Shown: positions 1-11,000 of the stretch, piece after piece | How positions within the stretch are numbered: position 1 is the first letter of the stretch | Layout: the number at the start of each line of letters is the position of its first letter | DNA from: Erythrobacter dokdonensis DSW-74 | Lineage (GTDB): Bacteria; Pseudomonadota; Alphaproteobacteria; Sphingomonadales; Sphingomonadaceae | Direction: 5' to 3' | DNA length: 64,000 bases | NCBI RefSeq assembly: GCF_001677335.1 | Contig: NZ_LZYB01000008.1 | Span: 124,001 to 188,000 of the forward strand | Made by a program: the position numbers and the translations under genes | Notes under the pieces: model-generated | What the model was told of the DNA's origin: nothing | The model's input: only the letters and a program-made list of their open reading frames with translations | Databases searched by the model: none

Positions 1-2856
1 CTATTCCCCGGCTTCCATCTCGCGCTGCTCGATCGGCAGGCCGAGACCTTCGAGTTGCGGCCTCACCTTTTCACCATCGCCGACCACGACCCACACGAAA
101 TCATCGACATCGAGCGCTGCACGCGCAACGGCATCGAGCGATTCGCGGGTTTGTGTCCGGTACATGCCGGCCAGCTTTTCCTGATAGTCGTCCGGGCGAC
201 CGAAAAGAGCATTGCTCTGCATTGCATTGAGCACAGCTGGCGAGGTTTCAAATCGGCCCGGGAGAGCGCCGACCTCTGAGGCGATGGTGCGTTCGAGTTC
301 CTCGGGGGTGACCCCCTTGGTGGTGAGGAACTCGGTGGTCTCGCGAATCATCTCGGCCAGCGAGTCGCCGGTTCGGTCGGCCTGCACGCCGCCCGAAATG
401 CCGTAGATTACCGCATTCTCGCGGGCCTGGGTGCCCCCCCGCACACCGTAGGACCAGCCCTTGGTCTCCCGCAGGTTCATGTTCAGACGCGCGAGGAAGT
501 TGCCGCCCAGCGAATTGTTTGCGCTGTTGAAGGCGACGAATTCAGGTTCTCCCGCATCGAGCGGCGTGATCTGCGCGCCGAAGATGATGCTTTGCGGCGA
601 GTTGGGACGGTTGACCAGAATAATGCGCTGACCCTTGGCCGCAGCGGCCGTATCGAATCGCTTGCTGCCCTTTGCAGTCTGGGGCGCGCGCCAGTCTCCG
701 AAGGCGCCATTGAGTGCCTCGACGATTTCGGACAGCGGCCTGTCGGAGATAACAAAGACCTCGCCATTGTCGGGCCGGATCCAGGTGTCCTTGAAGGCAA
801 CGAGGTCATCGCGCGTAATCGCGCTTACGCTCGCAACCGTGCTGACTTCGCCATAGGGGCTCTGCGGGCCGAACAGTTCTGCGGTAAGCGTGCGCTGCGC
901 GATGCCTTGCGGCGACTTCATGGTCTGGCGAATGCGGGTCACCGCCTGGGTCCGCACGCGCTCCAGATCTTCGGGCTTGAATGCCGGCTCGCGCATGATC
1001 TGGCGCATCAGCTCGAGTGAGGGCGCAAGGTTCGCACTCAGCGCAGACATGGTGAAGGTCGAGCGGTCATCATCGCCATTGGCATTGATGCTCACGCCCA
1101 GACGTTCGCTTGCTTCGGCGATTTGCTGGCCGGTCAGCGATGCCGTACCCTCGGTAAACAGATCCATGGTCAGGCTTTCAAGCCCGGCTTTGCCGCTCGG
1201 ATCAGCGGCGCTGCCGGCGTTGAAGCTCATTGCCACATAAGTCGCCGGGACAGCTGTCCGCCCGGCGTAGGTCACCTTCATGCCATTCACCAGCGTGGCG
1301 CGTTCGATGTCCGGAAAATCGAGCTCGGCAATCGTGCTAATCGGAGGCTTCGGCCTTTCCAGCGTCACGGTGAGCGTTTCGGCGCTGCGGTCGCGTTCGC
1401 TGGCGTTGGCACTGGCCGCGCCGACAGAGGCCGCTTCCTCGTAATTGGCATCGCGTTCGCCCGGCTCGAGGACCAGCGTGAAGGCCGGTCGATTCATCCA
1501 GCGGGCCATTGCCTGCCTGACATCTGCCGGTGTGACCTTGGCCAGCCGGTCGAGCTGGGTGGCATAGAACGAGGCATCACCCGCGAGCACTTCGCCATTG
1601 GCCAGCGTCACCGCCTTGCCGCCGAAACCGCCAACCTGCTCCAGCCCGCGAATAGTCCGCGCGAGACCGCTGGTGGCGGCGCGACGGACCTCGTCCTCGG
1701 TCGGGCCTTCGGCAATGAACTTGGTAACAAGAGCGTTGAGCCGCTCCTCAAGGACTGCGATATCGACACCCGGCTTGGCCGTAGCGCTCACTGAAAGCAG
1801 GCCGACGCGCTGGAAATTGCTGCTGTTGGCCGACACGCTAACCGCCAGTTGCTCGTCACGCACCAGGACTTCATCGAGGCGGCTGGAAGCGAGCCCGCCG
1901 AGGATCGCCGCTCCGACATTGAGCGCGGTAAGCTCGGCATCGGTGATGCCGGGGGCCGGCCAGTAGCGGGTGATGGTCGTGGCGGCGACTTGATCGCGCA
2001 TCACCTTGCGAACGTTTTCCTTGAGAGTCGGTACTTCGGCAGCCGCCGGGCTATTGACGGGCCCGCGCTTGATTCCGCCGAAATACTTCTCGGCCAGCAC
2101 GCGGGCCTCGGCCGCCGAAACATCGCCTGCCATGACAAGCGTCGCATTGTTGGGGCCGTACTTGTCGGTGAACCACTTGCGCACGTCCTCCATCGAAGCT
2201 GCGTCGAGGTCGGCCATCGAACCGATCACCGAATGGTGATAGGGGTGACCTTCGGGAAACAGGGTCTTGAGGATTTCATAAAACACCAGCCCGCCCGGCT
2301 GGTTATCGCCCTGGCGCTTCTCGTTCTGGACAACGCCGCGCTGGTTATCGAGCTTTTCCTGCGTTACCGCGCCGAGCAGATAGCCCATGCGGTCACTTTC
2401 CAGCCACAGTGCGCGCTCTAGTGCCGGGCGCGGCACGGTCTGGAAGTAGTTGGTACGATCGAAATTGGTGGTGCCGTTGTAATCGGTGGCACCCATTTCG
2501 GCGAGGTACTGGAAATAGTCCTGCGGGGCGTTTTCGGACCCGTTGAACATCAGGTGCTCAAACAGGTGGGCAAAGCCGGTCTTGCCCTCAGGCTCGTCCT
2601 TGGAACCCACGTTGTACCAGACCGCAACGCCCACAACGGGGGCCTTGCGGTCTTCATGGACGATCACGGTCAATCCGTTGTCGAGCTGGAATTCCTCATA
2701 AGGGATCTTTACCTGCGCAACCAGTGATGACAGGTCGGCCGTGGCCTGCTGCCCGGCAGAAGCGGCGGAATGATTGTCGGCAAGAACCGGGGTGGTCGGG
2801 GCGGCAAGCGCGAGTGCCAACGCTGTAAGGCTTGCGGCGGCAATACGGTGGGTCAT
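1..2856 (-). CDS. Two-domain M16 zinc metalloprotease, exported
   Basis: A 951-residue pitrilysin/insulinase-family (M16) peptidase, expected to degrade peptides in the periplasm. The N-terminus is a signal peptide (hydrophobic stretch about 8-26, Ala-rich cleavage region). The inverted zinc motif HxxEH is seen as His97-Leu-Phe-Glu100-His101, with the distal ligand probably Glu179 in VVQNEK. The second half (about 510-950) repeats the fold without HxxEH, the usual active/inactive pairing in this family. The stop codon is the first triplet of the window, so the gene is complete. It lies 45 bases downstream of the acylase gene on the same strand and is probably co-transcribed. A GGAG-type ribosome site precedes the ATG. 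Family assignment is firm; substrate is unknown. Confidence 0.95.
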   Translation of the reverse strand: MTHRIAAASLTALALALAAPTTPVLADNHSAASAGQQATADLSSLVAQVKIPYEEFQLDNGLTVIVHEDRKAPVVGVAVWYNVGSKDEPEGKTGFAHLFEHLMFNGSENAPQDYFQYLAEMGATDYNGTTNFDRTNYFQTVPRPALERALWLESDRMGYLLGAVTQEKLDNQRGVVQNEKRQGDNQPGGLVFYEILKTLFPEGHPYHHSVIGSMADLDAASMEDVRKWFTDKYGPNNATLVMAGDVSAAEARVLAEKYFGGIKRGPVNSPAAAEVPTLKENVRKVMRDQVAATTITRYWPAPGITDAELTALNVGAAILGGLASSRLDEVLVRDEQLAVSVSANSSNFQRVGLLSVSATAKPGVDIAVLEERLNALVTKFIAEGPTEDEVRRAATSGLARTIRGLEQVGGFGGKAVTLANGEVLAGDASFYATQLDRLAKVTPADVRQAMARWMNRPAFTLVLEPGERDANYEEAASVGAASANASERDRSAETLTVTLERPKPPISTIAELDFPDIERATLVNGMKVTYAGRTAVPATYVAMSFNAGSAADPSGKAGLESLTMDLFTEGTASLTGQQIAEASERLGVSINANGDDDRSTFTMSALSANLAPSLELMRQIMREPAFKPEDLERVRTQAVTRIRQTMKSPQGIAQRTLTAELFGPQSPYGEVSTVASVSAITRDDLVAFKDTWIRPDNGEVFVISDRPLSEIVEALNGAFGDWRAPQTAKGSKRFDTAAAAKGQRIILVNRPNSPQSIIFGAQITPLDAGEPEFVAFNSANNSLGGNFLARLNMNLRETKGWSYGVRGGTQARENAVIYGISGGVQADRTGDSLAEMIRETTEFLTTKGVTPEELERTIASEVGALPGRFETSPAVLNAMQSNALFGRPDDYQEKLAGMYRTQTRESLDAVARAALDVDDFVWVVVGDGEKVRPQLEGLGLPIEQREMEAGE

Positions 2857-2901
2857 AAATCTGTTTCTCCGGTGCGGATGATTGGCGGAAAGCCGGCAGC
2901 C

Positions 2902-5121
2902 TCAGCTGGCGTTGGTGACGTTGGTGCGTTTGATGGCATTCGCCATCACATCGTCGCGCCAGAAGTGAACCGGTTTCAGCTTGTGTTCGACAAACAGCTG
3001 CATCTGGTCGGTGTAATGCGGACTCTCTGGGCGCGTGGTGGCCGAGCCGAACGGCTGGATGGAACGCGAGAATACCCGCTTGCCTTTCTGCCATTCGACC
3101 CACTGGATGAAGCTGTCGCCGTGCTTGAGGCTCAGGCGGCCGTCATCGTCGACATCCCATGTGGTCGAGGCGCGCAATGTGTCCGAACCACCGTCGAGCG
3201 GAAGGTCGAGATCACCCTGCCGCAGGCGCAGCAGCTCGGCCATCGGCGGATCGAGCCGACCGAAATGGGTCACTAGGTGGTCCGCAGCGGCTTGCACCTT
3301 CTCGCGGACATCGGGAAAGGGCCTGTTGCCGTAATCGGCCGACATGAAGTCGCGGATGACCAGCAGCGCCAGCGCATCGGCGCGGCCTTGCCCGTCGGCG
3401 GTGAAATCCCATGTCCTGAGCAATTCCACCGCCTCGCCGAATTCCTTGGCTTCGGCCGGAATAACGTCAACGGTGTCGAGCGCATCGAACAGCCGCGCGA
3501 CATAGCCTTCGCGCGCATATCCGGTATCGTACTTGATGCGCTCGAGCGCCGCGCGGTCGAGCACGCCCGCCTCCGTCAGCAGTTGGTAGGCGCGGCGCGA
3601 GCGGTTGGTCTGCTTCAGTTCGATTCCCATCACCGGCGAGAACGCGTCAGGATCGAGATCGCTCCCGGCGCCTGCTGCGGTGAAGGGTGTGTTGTTGGAA
3701 TTGTAGAGCCAGCCCGATGCCGGGTTCACGATCCGGGGCAGAGCCTCGTAATCGACCGCGCCCTGCCAGACGAGGTCGCTGCGGTCGCCCGGCAGCACGC
3801 TGCGCCAGTTCGCCTCCACGCCCTCGGGCCGGTTCGGGAGCGCGGCATTGTAGACATAGGCGATGGTGCCGTCCTGGTCGGCATAGATGAAGTTGGTCGA
3901 GGGGATCGCCAGCCGGCTGATCTGCGCTTCCCACTCGGCAAAGCTGGTGGCCTTGTTGAGCCGGTAATAGGCATCAAGCTGTTCAAGCCGGCCAATCCCG
4001 CCATAGCGCACTGCGAAGGCGCCCTTGTCGTTGCGGATCACCGGCCCGTGAACCGAACGCAGCACCTCGCGGCGGATCGGCAGCACCACGGGGCCGAGTT
4101 TGACCGGCAGCGTCACCCATGCGGATTCTAGATCGCGCCATTCGCCGTCGAGCTTGTAGCGGGTGCCGGTCTCGTCGAGTTCGAGCTGGTACACGTCGAT
4201 CATGTCGGGCGTGTTGACCGTGTTGGTCCAGCCCAGATGCTCGTTATGGCCCAGGAAGGGAAAGGGCGATCCGGGAAAGTTGGCGCCCGCAAAGTGCCAG
4301 CCTTCCTCGCTTTCCACCACCAGCTCATACCACGCGACCCCGCCGCGCAGGGGCTGGTGCGAGTTGGAGATGAGGGTCGTCGTGCCGCCGCCCTTTTCCG
4401 GCGCGACGGCAAAAGCGTTGGAGCCCATGTGCTCGGCATCTTCGCCCAGCGGCAGAACGAGAGTGCGGCTGGCTTGTGCGGGCGCGGACTGTTTCTCTGG
4501 CACTGACCCCGGCAGTTGCTCGCGCGGGAAGCCGGGGATGTCGGGGCCATGTTCACGGCGAAGGTCTTCACCCGCCACCAGCGGACCGATCACGCTGTCG
4601 AGCCCGAAGAAGAACGGCTGGCGCAGCGCAAAGCCCGCCGCCACGTCGATCCCCGCCACCGGGAAGAGATTGGCGAGTTTCACCTCGTCCGGGCGCTGCT
4701 GGGCATAGTGGTTCAGCCCTGCCGCATAGGCTTCGAACAGGGCGCGGGTGTCTTCGGGCAGCTTGGGATAATTCGCCTCGGCGGTGCCGCGCGCGTCTAT
4801 CAGGTGGTAAACGTAATCGATCTTCGCTCCGTCTTCGCCTGCGATCGCCCCGTAGCGTCCACGCGCCATGGCAACCACATCCTGAAGGGTGAAGAAATCG
4901 TCTTCCGCATGGGCAACAGCGACTCCGAAGGCGGCGTCGGCATCGGTCTTGCCGTAAATGTGCGGCACGCCGAAATCGTCGCGGATGATCTCGGCCGAAT
5001 AGACGCGGCCAGCAGGCGGATTGGCGGCGCTGGCGAAGAACGGCTCCCAGGTAGCGAGCACCGTAAACGCCAGACAGCCGACCGCTACCAGCGCAATACC
5101 GCCACGCTTCAACCATTTCAT
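2902..5121 (-). CDS. Penicillin acylase-family Ntn hydrolase (acyl-homoserine-lactone acylase-like)
   Basis: A 739-residue member of the penicillin amidase/aminoacylase family (Ntn hydrolases), which cleave amide bonds after self-processing into alpha and beta chains. An N-terminal hydrophobic segment (about 8-24) indicates export. The N-terminal alpha-chain motif is seen around RDDFGVPHIYG (47-57). The processing site is Gly233-Ser234 in HMGSNAFAV; Ser234 would become the catalytic N-terminal nucleophile of the beta chain, and the downstream NTVNTPD supplies the usual oxyanion Asn. Relatives include PvdQ/QuiP acylases that degrade N-acyl homoserine lactones, so signal quenching is possible, but penicillin or other acyl-amide substrates cannot be excluded. 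A GGGGAGAG ribosome site precedes the ATG. It is first gene of a probable operon with the M16 protease. Confidence 0.93.
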   Translation of the reverse strand: MKWLKRGGIALVAVGCLAFTVLATWEPFFASAANPPAGRVYSAEIIRDDFGVPHIYGKTDADAAFGVAVAHAEDDFFTLQDVVAMARGRYGAIAGEDGAKIDYVYHLIDARGTAEANYPKLPEDTRALFEAYAAGLNHYAQQRPDEVKLANLFPVAGIDVAAGFALRQPFFFGLDSVIGPLVAGEDLRREHGPDIPGFPREQLPGSVPEKQSAPAQASRTLVLPLGEDAEHMGSNAFAVAPEKGGGTTTLISNSHQPLRGGVAWYELVVESEEGWHFAGANFPGSPFPFLGHNEHLGWTNTVNTPDMIDVYQLELDETGTRYKLDGEWRDLESAWVTLPVKLGPVVLPIRREVLRSVHGPVIRNDKGAFAVRYGGIGRLEQLDAYYRLNKATSFAEWEAQISRLAIPSTNFIYADQDGTIAYVYNAALPNRPEGVEANWRSVLPGDRSDLVWQGAVDYEALPRIVNPASGWLYNSNNTPFTAAGAGSDLDPDAFSPVMGIELKQTNRSRRAYQLLTEAGVLDRAALERIKYDTGYAREGYVARLFDALDTVDVIPAEAKEFGEAVELLRTWDFTADGQGRADALALLVIRDFMSADYGNRPFPDVREKVQAAADHLVTHFGRLDPPMAELLRLRQGDLDLPLDGGSDTLRASTTWDVDDDGRLSLKHGDSFIQWVEWQKGKRVFSRSIQPFGSATTRPESPHYTDQMQLFVEHKLKPVHFWRDDVMANAIKRTNVTNAS

Positions 5122-5269
5122 CGCTTTTGCTCTCCCCGCATGGTGCGTGCGGCTTCATTGCCCGTGCATGATAAGAGGTCAAGCAGCGCGGTCCCTCTTG
5201 CCTTGGGTCAAAGACGAACCCACCTAGTCCGGTAACACACCTGACGGCATCATTTTTTCGCCACAGGAA

Positions 5270-5298
5270 CTTGTGTTGCAAATTCGCAACACTATTTG
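5270..5298 (+). promoter_or_regulatory. Heat-shock-like promoter with an embedded inverted repeat upstream of clpB
   Basis: CTTG at 5270-5273 and CTATTT at 5292-5297, separated by 18 bases, resemble the alphaproteobacterial RpoH (sigma-32) -35 and -10 elements. The spacer is an inverted repeat, TGTTGC (5274-5279) and GCAACA (5286-5291) with a 6-base loop, so a repressor could bind between the promoter elements. It lies about 32 bases before the clpB start codon, and clpB is a classic RpoH target. The match is by eye; the -10 is weaker than consensus. Confidence 0.5.
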
Positions 5299-5329
5299 AT
5301 CAGGGCAACCGTTGGAGGGGTTAGACCAA

Positions 5330-7906
5330 ATGAATCTCGAAAAGTTCACAGACCGAGCGAAAGGCTTTCTGCAATCCTCGCAGACTGTCGCGATCCGGAT
5401 GAACCATCAGCGTATCACGCCCCTTCACATCCTGAAGGCGCTGCTGGAGGATAATGAAGGCATGGCCTCCGGCCTGATTCAGCGCGCCGGCGGCGAGCCT
5501 GCGTTGGCTGTATCCGCTGTGGACGCGGGCCTTGCCAGAATTCCTGCGGTAACCGGGAGCGGCGCACAGGCAACGCCCGGCCTTGATAATGACGCAGTGC
5601 GGGTGCTCGATCAGGCCGAGCAGATCGCCGACAAGGCAGGCGATTCCTACGTCACCGTGGAACGCCTGCTGGTCGCGTTGGCCCTGTCTCAGGGTGGCGC
5701 CGGCGAGGCGCTGAAGGCCTCAGGGATCACGCCGCAGAGCCTCAACGCCGCGATCGAGCACCTGCGTGGTGGCAAGCGTGCCGACAGCGCCAACGCCGAG
5801 GCCAATTACGACGCGATGGAGAAGTATGCCCGCGACCTGACCAAGGCGGCGCGCGACGGCAAGCTGGATCCGGTCATCGGCCGCGACGAGGAAATCCGCC
5901 GCACCATCCAGATTCTCGCACGCCGCACCAAGAACAATCCGGCGCTCATCGGCGAGCCCGGTACCGGCAAGACCGCTATTGCCGAAGGTCTTGCGTTGCG
6001 CATCGCCAATGGCGACGTGCCCGACAGTCTCAAGGGCCGCACCCTGATGAGCCTCGACATGGGCGCTTTGATCGCGGGTGCGAAATATCGCGGCGAGTTC
6101 GAGGAACGCCTCAAATCCGTGCTCGACGAGGTCAAGGCCGCCGAGGGCAACATCATCCTGTTCATCGACGAGATGCACACATTGATCGGGGCGGGTGCCT
6201 CGGAGGGCTCGATGGACGCCTCGAACCTCCTGAAGCCGGCCCTTTCGCGCGGCGAGTTGCACTGCATCGGTGCGACCACGCTCGACGAATACCAGAAGTA
6301 TGTCGAAAAGGATCCCGCGCTCCAGCGGCGGTTCCAGTCCGTCTATATCGACGAGCCGACCGTCGAGGACACGATTTCGATCCTGCGCGGGATCAAGGAC
6401 AAGTACGAGCTGCACCACGGCGTGCGCATCACCGACGGCGCGATCGTCGCTGCGGCCAAACTGTCCGACCGGTATATCTCGAACCGCTTCCTGCCTGACA
6501 AGGCGATCGACCTGATGGACGAGGCCGCGTCCCGTATCCGCATGGAAGTGGAGAGCAAGCCCGAGGAAATCGAGGCACTCGACCGGCGTATCATCCAGCT
6601 CAAGATCGAGGAGCAGGCGCTCCAGAAGGAAACCGACCAGAACTCGAAGGACCGCCTCGTAGCTTTGCGCGAGGAACTGGCGAACCTTGAGCAGCAGTCG
6701 AGCGAGCTCACCACCCGCTGGCAGAACGAGCGGGACAAAATCGAGGCCGAAGGCAAGATCAAGGAGCAGCTCGATGCCGCGCGGCTGGAGCTTGAACAGG
6801 CCCAGCGCACCGGCGACCTCGCCAAGGCGGGCGAGCTGTCCTACGGTACGATCCCGGCACTCGAAAAGCAGCTCGCCGAGGCCCAGAGCCACAGCGAGAA
6901 CGCGCTGCTGCGCGAGGAAGTGACCGAGGAGGACATCGCCGGCGTCGTCAGCCGTTGGACGGGTGTGCCGGTTGACAAGATGATGGAGGGCGAGCGCGAG
7001 AAGCTGCTCGACATGGAAAACATCCTCGGAAAGCGTGTGATCGGCCAGACCCAGGCGATCGAGGCGGTCTCGAAGGCCGTCCGCCGGGCGCGCGCTGGGT
7101 TACAGGATCCAGGCCGGCCGTTGGGCTCTTTCCTGTTCCTCGGTCCTACGGGCGTCGGCAAGACCGAACTGACCAAGGCGCTCGCCGGGTTCCTGTTCGA
7201 CGATGACAGCGCGATGGTGCGCATCGACATGAGCGAGTTCATGGAGAAGCACGCCGTCGCCCGCCTGATCGGCGCGCCTCCGGGCTATGTCGGTTATGAA
7301 GAGGGCGGGGTGCTGACCGAAGCCGTGCGCCGCCGTCCCTATCAGGTGGTGCTGTTCGACGAAGTCGAGAAGGCGCACAGCGACGTGTTCAACGTGCTGC
7401 TGCAGGTGCTCGACGATGGTCGCCTGACTGACGGGCAGGGCCGAGTAGTGGACTTCAGCAACACGCTGATCATCCTCACCTCCAATCTCGGCAGCCAGTA
7501 TCTCGCCAATCTGCCCGACGGCGGCGATGTCGCCAGCGTCGAGAAGGACGTGATGGATGTGGTGCGCGGACATTTCCGGCCCGAGTTCCTCAATCGTCTG
7601 GACGAGATCATCCTGTTCCACCGTCTGGGTCAGGAGCACATGGCGCCGATCGTCGAAATCCAGGTCAAGCGGGTCCAGAAGCTGCTGGCGGATCGCAAGA
7701 TCACGCTCGATCTGACCGATGCCGCGCTGCGCTGGCTTGGACGCGTCGGCTATGATCCGGTTTACGGTGCGCGGCCATTGAAGCGTGCGGTGCAGCGCTA
7801 TCTGCAGGATCCGCTTGCAGAAATGCTGCTTGAGGGCAAGCTGCCCGACGGTGCGACGCTGCGTGTGGACGAGGGCGACGGGCAACTCTCCATGACGGTC
7901 TCGTGA
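5330..7906 (+). CDS. clpB: ATP-dependent disaggregase ClpB
   Basis: An 858-residue cytosolic AAA+ chaperone that rescues aggregated proteins with DnaK. Features in order: N-terminal Clp repeats (about 1-145), first Walker A GEPGTGKT at 208-215, a long coiled-coil middle domain (about 400-530, Glu/Lys/Leu-rich), second Walker A GPTGVGKT at 605-612, and the C-terminal D2-small domain. Length matches E. coli ClpB (857). The ATG at 5330 is chosen because GGAGGGG at 5314-5320 sits 9 bases upstream and the protein then begins [13 protein letters not shown] as in relatives; an upstream in-frame TTG at 5312 lacks a ribosome site. Probably heat-shock regulated, given the promoter at 5270-5298. Confidence 0.98.
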   Translation: MNLEKFTDRAKGFLQSSQTVAIRMNHQRITPLHILKALLEDNEGMASGLIQRAGGEPALAVSAVDAGLARIPAVTGSGAQATPGLDNDAVRVLDQAEQIADKAGDSYVTVERLLVALALSQGGAGEALKASGITPQSLNAAIEHLRGGKRADSANAEANYDAMEKYARDLTKAARDGKLDPVIGRDEEIRRTIQILARRTKNNPALIGEPGTGKTAIAEGLALRIANGDVPDSLKGRTLMSLDMGALIAGAKYRGEFEERLKSVLDEVKAAEGNIILFIDEMHTLIGAGASEGSMDASNLLKPALSRGELHCIGATTLDEYQKYVEKDPALQRRFQSVYIDEPTVEDTISILRGIKDKYELHHGVRITDGAIVAAAKLSDRYISNRFLPDKAIDLMDEAASRIRMEVESKPEEIEALDRRIIQLKIEEQALQKETDQNSKDRLVALREELANLEQQSSELTTRWQNERDKIEAEGKIKEQLDAARLELEQAQRTGDLAKAGELSYGTIPALEKQLAEAQSHSENALLREEVTEEDIAGVVSRWTGVPVDKMMEGEREKLLDMENILGKRVIGQTQAIEAVSKAVRRARAGLQDPGRPLGSFLFLGPTGVGKTELTKALAGFLFDDDSAMVRIDMSEFMEKHAVARLIGAPPGYVGYEEGGVLTEAVRRRPYQVVLFDEVEKAHSDVFNVLLQVLDDGRLTDGQGRVVDFSNTLIILTSNLGSQYLANLPDGGDVASVEKDVMDVVRGHFRPEFLNRLDEIILFHRLGQEHMAPIVEIQVKRVQKLLADRKITLDLTDAALRWLGRVGYDPVYGARPLKRAVQRYLQDPLAEMLLEGKLPDGATLRVDEGDGQLSMTVS

Positions 7907-7957
7907 GCCGCTTCAGGCTGGGCGTTCGATCCTGATCGCCGCAACCCATCGCAGTCC

Positions 7958-7999
7958 AACAAAAAAAGGCCCCGGTTTCCCGGGGCCTTTCTTTTTTGT
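7958..7999. terminator. Bidirectional rho-independent terminator
   Basis: A GGCCCCGG / CCGGGGCC stem with a TTTC loop, flanked by seven A on the left and a T-rich tract on the right. It terminates clpB and, from the other strand, the convergent TonB receptor gene. Confidence 0.9.
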
Positions 8000-8014
8000 T
8001 GGCGTCTTGTCGAC

Positions 8015-11000
8015 TTACCAGCGCTTGGTCGCGCTCACCGAGAAGGTGCGGCCAAAGGCATCGTTGATGCCGGTGCCCGGGATACAGAAGCCGAAGGTGC
8101 GCTGGCACTGGCGGTTGAACGCGTTGTTCACCACGAAGTTGAAGCGCATGTCGTCATCGGTTTCGAAGTACACGTTGAAGTCGACGGTGACGAAGTCTTC
8201 AAGCTGGTCGAACAGACGCTGGTCCGGGGTCCGGTTGAACCGCGAGAACAGCTGTTCGCCGGTGTAGTTCACAACCGAACCGAAGCCCCAGTTGTCGCCG
8301 AGGTAGTTGGCGGTGAACTGGCCGGCCCAAGTCGGGTCACCCAGCGTCGCGTCCGACCGTGCCGGAGCAACCCCGGTGATGTCGGTCTGACGGAACAGCA
8401 CCACCGACAGGTCGCCGCGAAGCTGCAGCGTGCCCGGGATGCCGAGACCGTCAAGCGAGGTCGCATAGTTCGCCGAAGCCTGAATACCTTCGTAATCGAT
8501 GGCATTACCGTTTACGAAGCCCGTACGGACACCCGGGTTGGCCGGGTTCGACACAACTTCACCGATCGCGTCACGCTGGATGAGCGAGCAGAACTGGTTC
8601 CCGTTGGCCGGGTCAGCCGTGTTGAAGTTGTCGTTGTCGAAGCAGCCCGAGTTGATCTGGGCAGTGGTGAGCTGCGCGATCGGGTTCGAGATCGAGATGT
8701 CGATGTAGTCGACGGTCAGGTTGAAGTTCGGCAGGAACCACGGACGCAGGATCACGCCGATGCTCCAGCTGTCAGCCTGCTCGTTATCGAGGGTGGGGTT
8801 ACCACCAACGATGATCGGCACCGAAGCCTGCGCCGCGGTCTGCGGACGCGGGATGTTCGGGAATGCCGCGAGGAAGGCGTTACAGTTGTTTTCACGCGCC
8901 GTCGGGTTCGGACCGCCGGTGATCGCCGGACCGAAGCACAGGTCGGGAATGAAGCCGAACGCGTTGGCCTGCGGGAGGAACAGTTCGGTCAGCGCCGGAG
9001 CACGGAACGAACGGGTGAAGTTGCCGCGGAATTCGATGTCCCGCACCGGAGCGATGCTGCCGCCCGCGGCCCAGGAGAAGAACCCGCCGTTCACGGTGTT
9101 GTCGACGTAACGACCACGGCCATAGACGATCGCGCTCTCGATGAACGAGTCGTTTTCCGGCGTGATGATCGGCACGTAGAGTTCGCCGAACACTTCGTTC
9201 AGGGTGAACGAACCCGAGATCGGGGTCACCGCAGCACCACGGCCAAGGCCCTGCTGTTCGAATTCGGACGGGTTGAACCGGCCCGATTCCTTGCGGTGTT
9301 CGTAACCGACGTTGACGCCCACTTCGTTGCCGAACAGCTCGAAAAGGGTGCCACCGACGTTGGCGTTGAACACGGTCTGTTCAAGCACCGAGCGGGACTG
9401 GTTGTCGGAGATGACGTAGTCGATCGCTTCCGGGCTCGCCTGAAGACCGAAGAAGTTGAACGGCACGCAGCGCGGGTCGGCCACGGGCAGGAACCCGGAC
9501 TGCGATGGGGTCGCCGGGGTCGCGTCGCAGACGATCTGGCCAGAGGCGTTCGTCGTCACGTTGGTCGCGTTGACGAAGTTCTGGACGTTGATGTCCTGGC
9601 GGAAGTCGTTCACTTCGGTCTGACCATAGGTCAGCGAGGTTTCCCAGTTCCAGCTCCGACCGCCGATTTCGAAGTCGCCACGTGCGCCGATGACGCCGCG
9701 CAGCAGTTCGGTTTCGGCAAAGCCGGTGAGGTCAGCGAAGCCGACGTTGGCGCGCGAGATGGTGAAGCGGTTCACGCCGGCGGCAGTAAGAACGCCACGC
9801 GCCTGATCGTTCAGGAACGGGTTGGTGACGTCGAACGACAGCGCGCTGCTCGCCCCGCCGAACAGCGGCGTGTTGAAGGTCGGCTGCTGCACGAGTTCGT
9901 CAGCGCGGGCATCGTAATACTGCGCTTCGACGAAGACGTTGATGTGATCGGTGACGTCGTAGTTACCGAAAACGTTCGCGCCGAAGCGACGCAGGTCCGA
10001 AGTCAGCTGGCCGAAGTCCGAGAACTGGAAGCCCTGACCGCCGAAACCGCGGATACCGACCGCAGAGGTGCCGGCCACGTTGGTCGGACGCACGCCCGGG
10101 TTGAACGGCACGAGGTTGCCATTGGCGTCGAATTCGAACGCGCCGGTCCCGCTGAGGCCGTTGAGAGCCGCGCTCGAGCTGGTCACGCCGAGCGGACCGC
10201 CGAAGATCACGCCGTTGTTCGACAGCACGAAGATACGCGAAGGCGAGAACAGCACGGTATCGGGAATGCCGTCGTTCGGGCCGGTGTCGAGCGGCAGGTT
10301 CGGGTTCACGCGGTTGCTGAGAACCGTGTTGTTCTGCGTTTCGACTTCGTCGAGGAAGAACTGGCGGCTGCGCTGCAGCAGGCCATCGGTCTGGGTGTAG
10401 AACGACGAGACCTGAATGTGGCCGCGGCCATCGGCAAAGCTGGTGCCGTACACGCCTTCGAGGCGGTACTGGAAGCCGTCACCGGCTTCGGTGATGGTGC
10501 CGGTGGCGTTGAGCGTGAGGCCTTCATAACGATCATCGAGGATGATGTTGATGGTGCCCGCGATCGCGTCCGAACCGTAAACCGGCGCACCAGCGGTCGA
10601 GGCGATGTCGATCTGCTTGATCAGCGCGGTCGGGATGACGTTGAGGTCAACCTGCAGACCCGGAGCGCCCGGACCGAACAGCGAGGGGGTGTTCGACGAC
10701 ACCATACGACGACCGTTGACGAGGGTCAGGGTCCGGTTGGTGCCGAGGCCGAAGTTGTTGACGAAGTTCACGCCCTGCCCGAATGCGGACTGGCCGCCCT
10801 GCGGGGTCACCGAGCCGCGGATCTGCGGCAGATCGTTGAGCGCGTCGGCGACGTTGATGAAGTTCCGCTGTTCGATGTACTGCGCATCGATCGTGGTGGT
10901 GGGCTCGGTCGATTCAAGGTTGGGCAGGCGAATACGCGAGCCGGTAACCGTGATGCCGCGCGATTCCTCGGCAGCTTCAGATGTGGTTACAACCGCTTCT

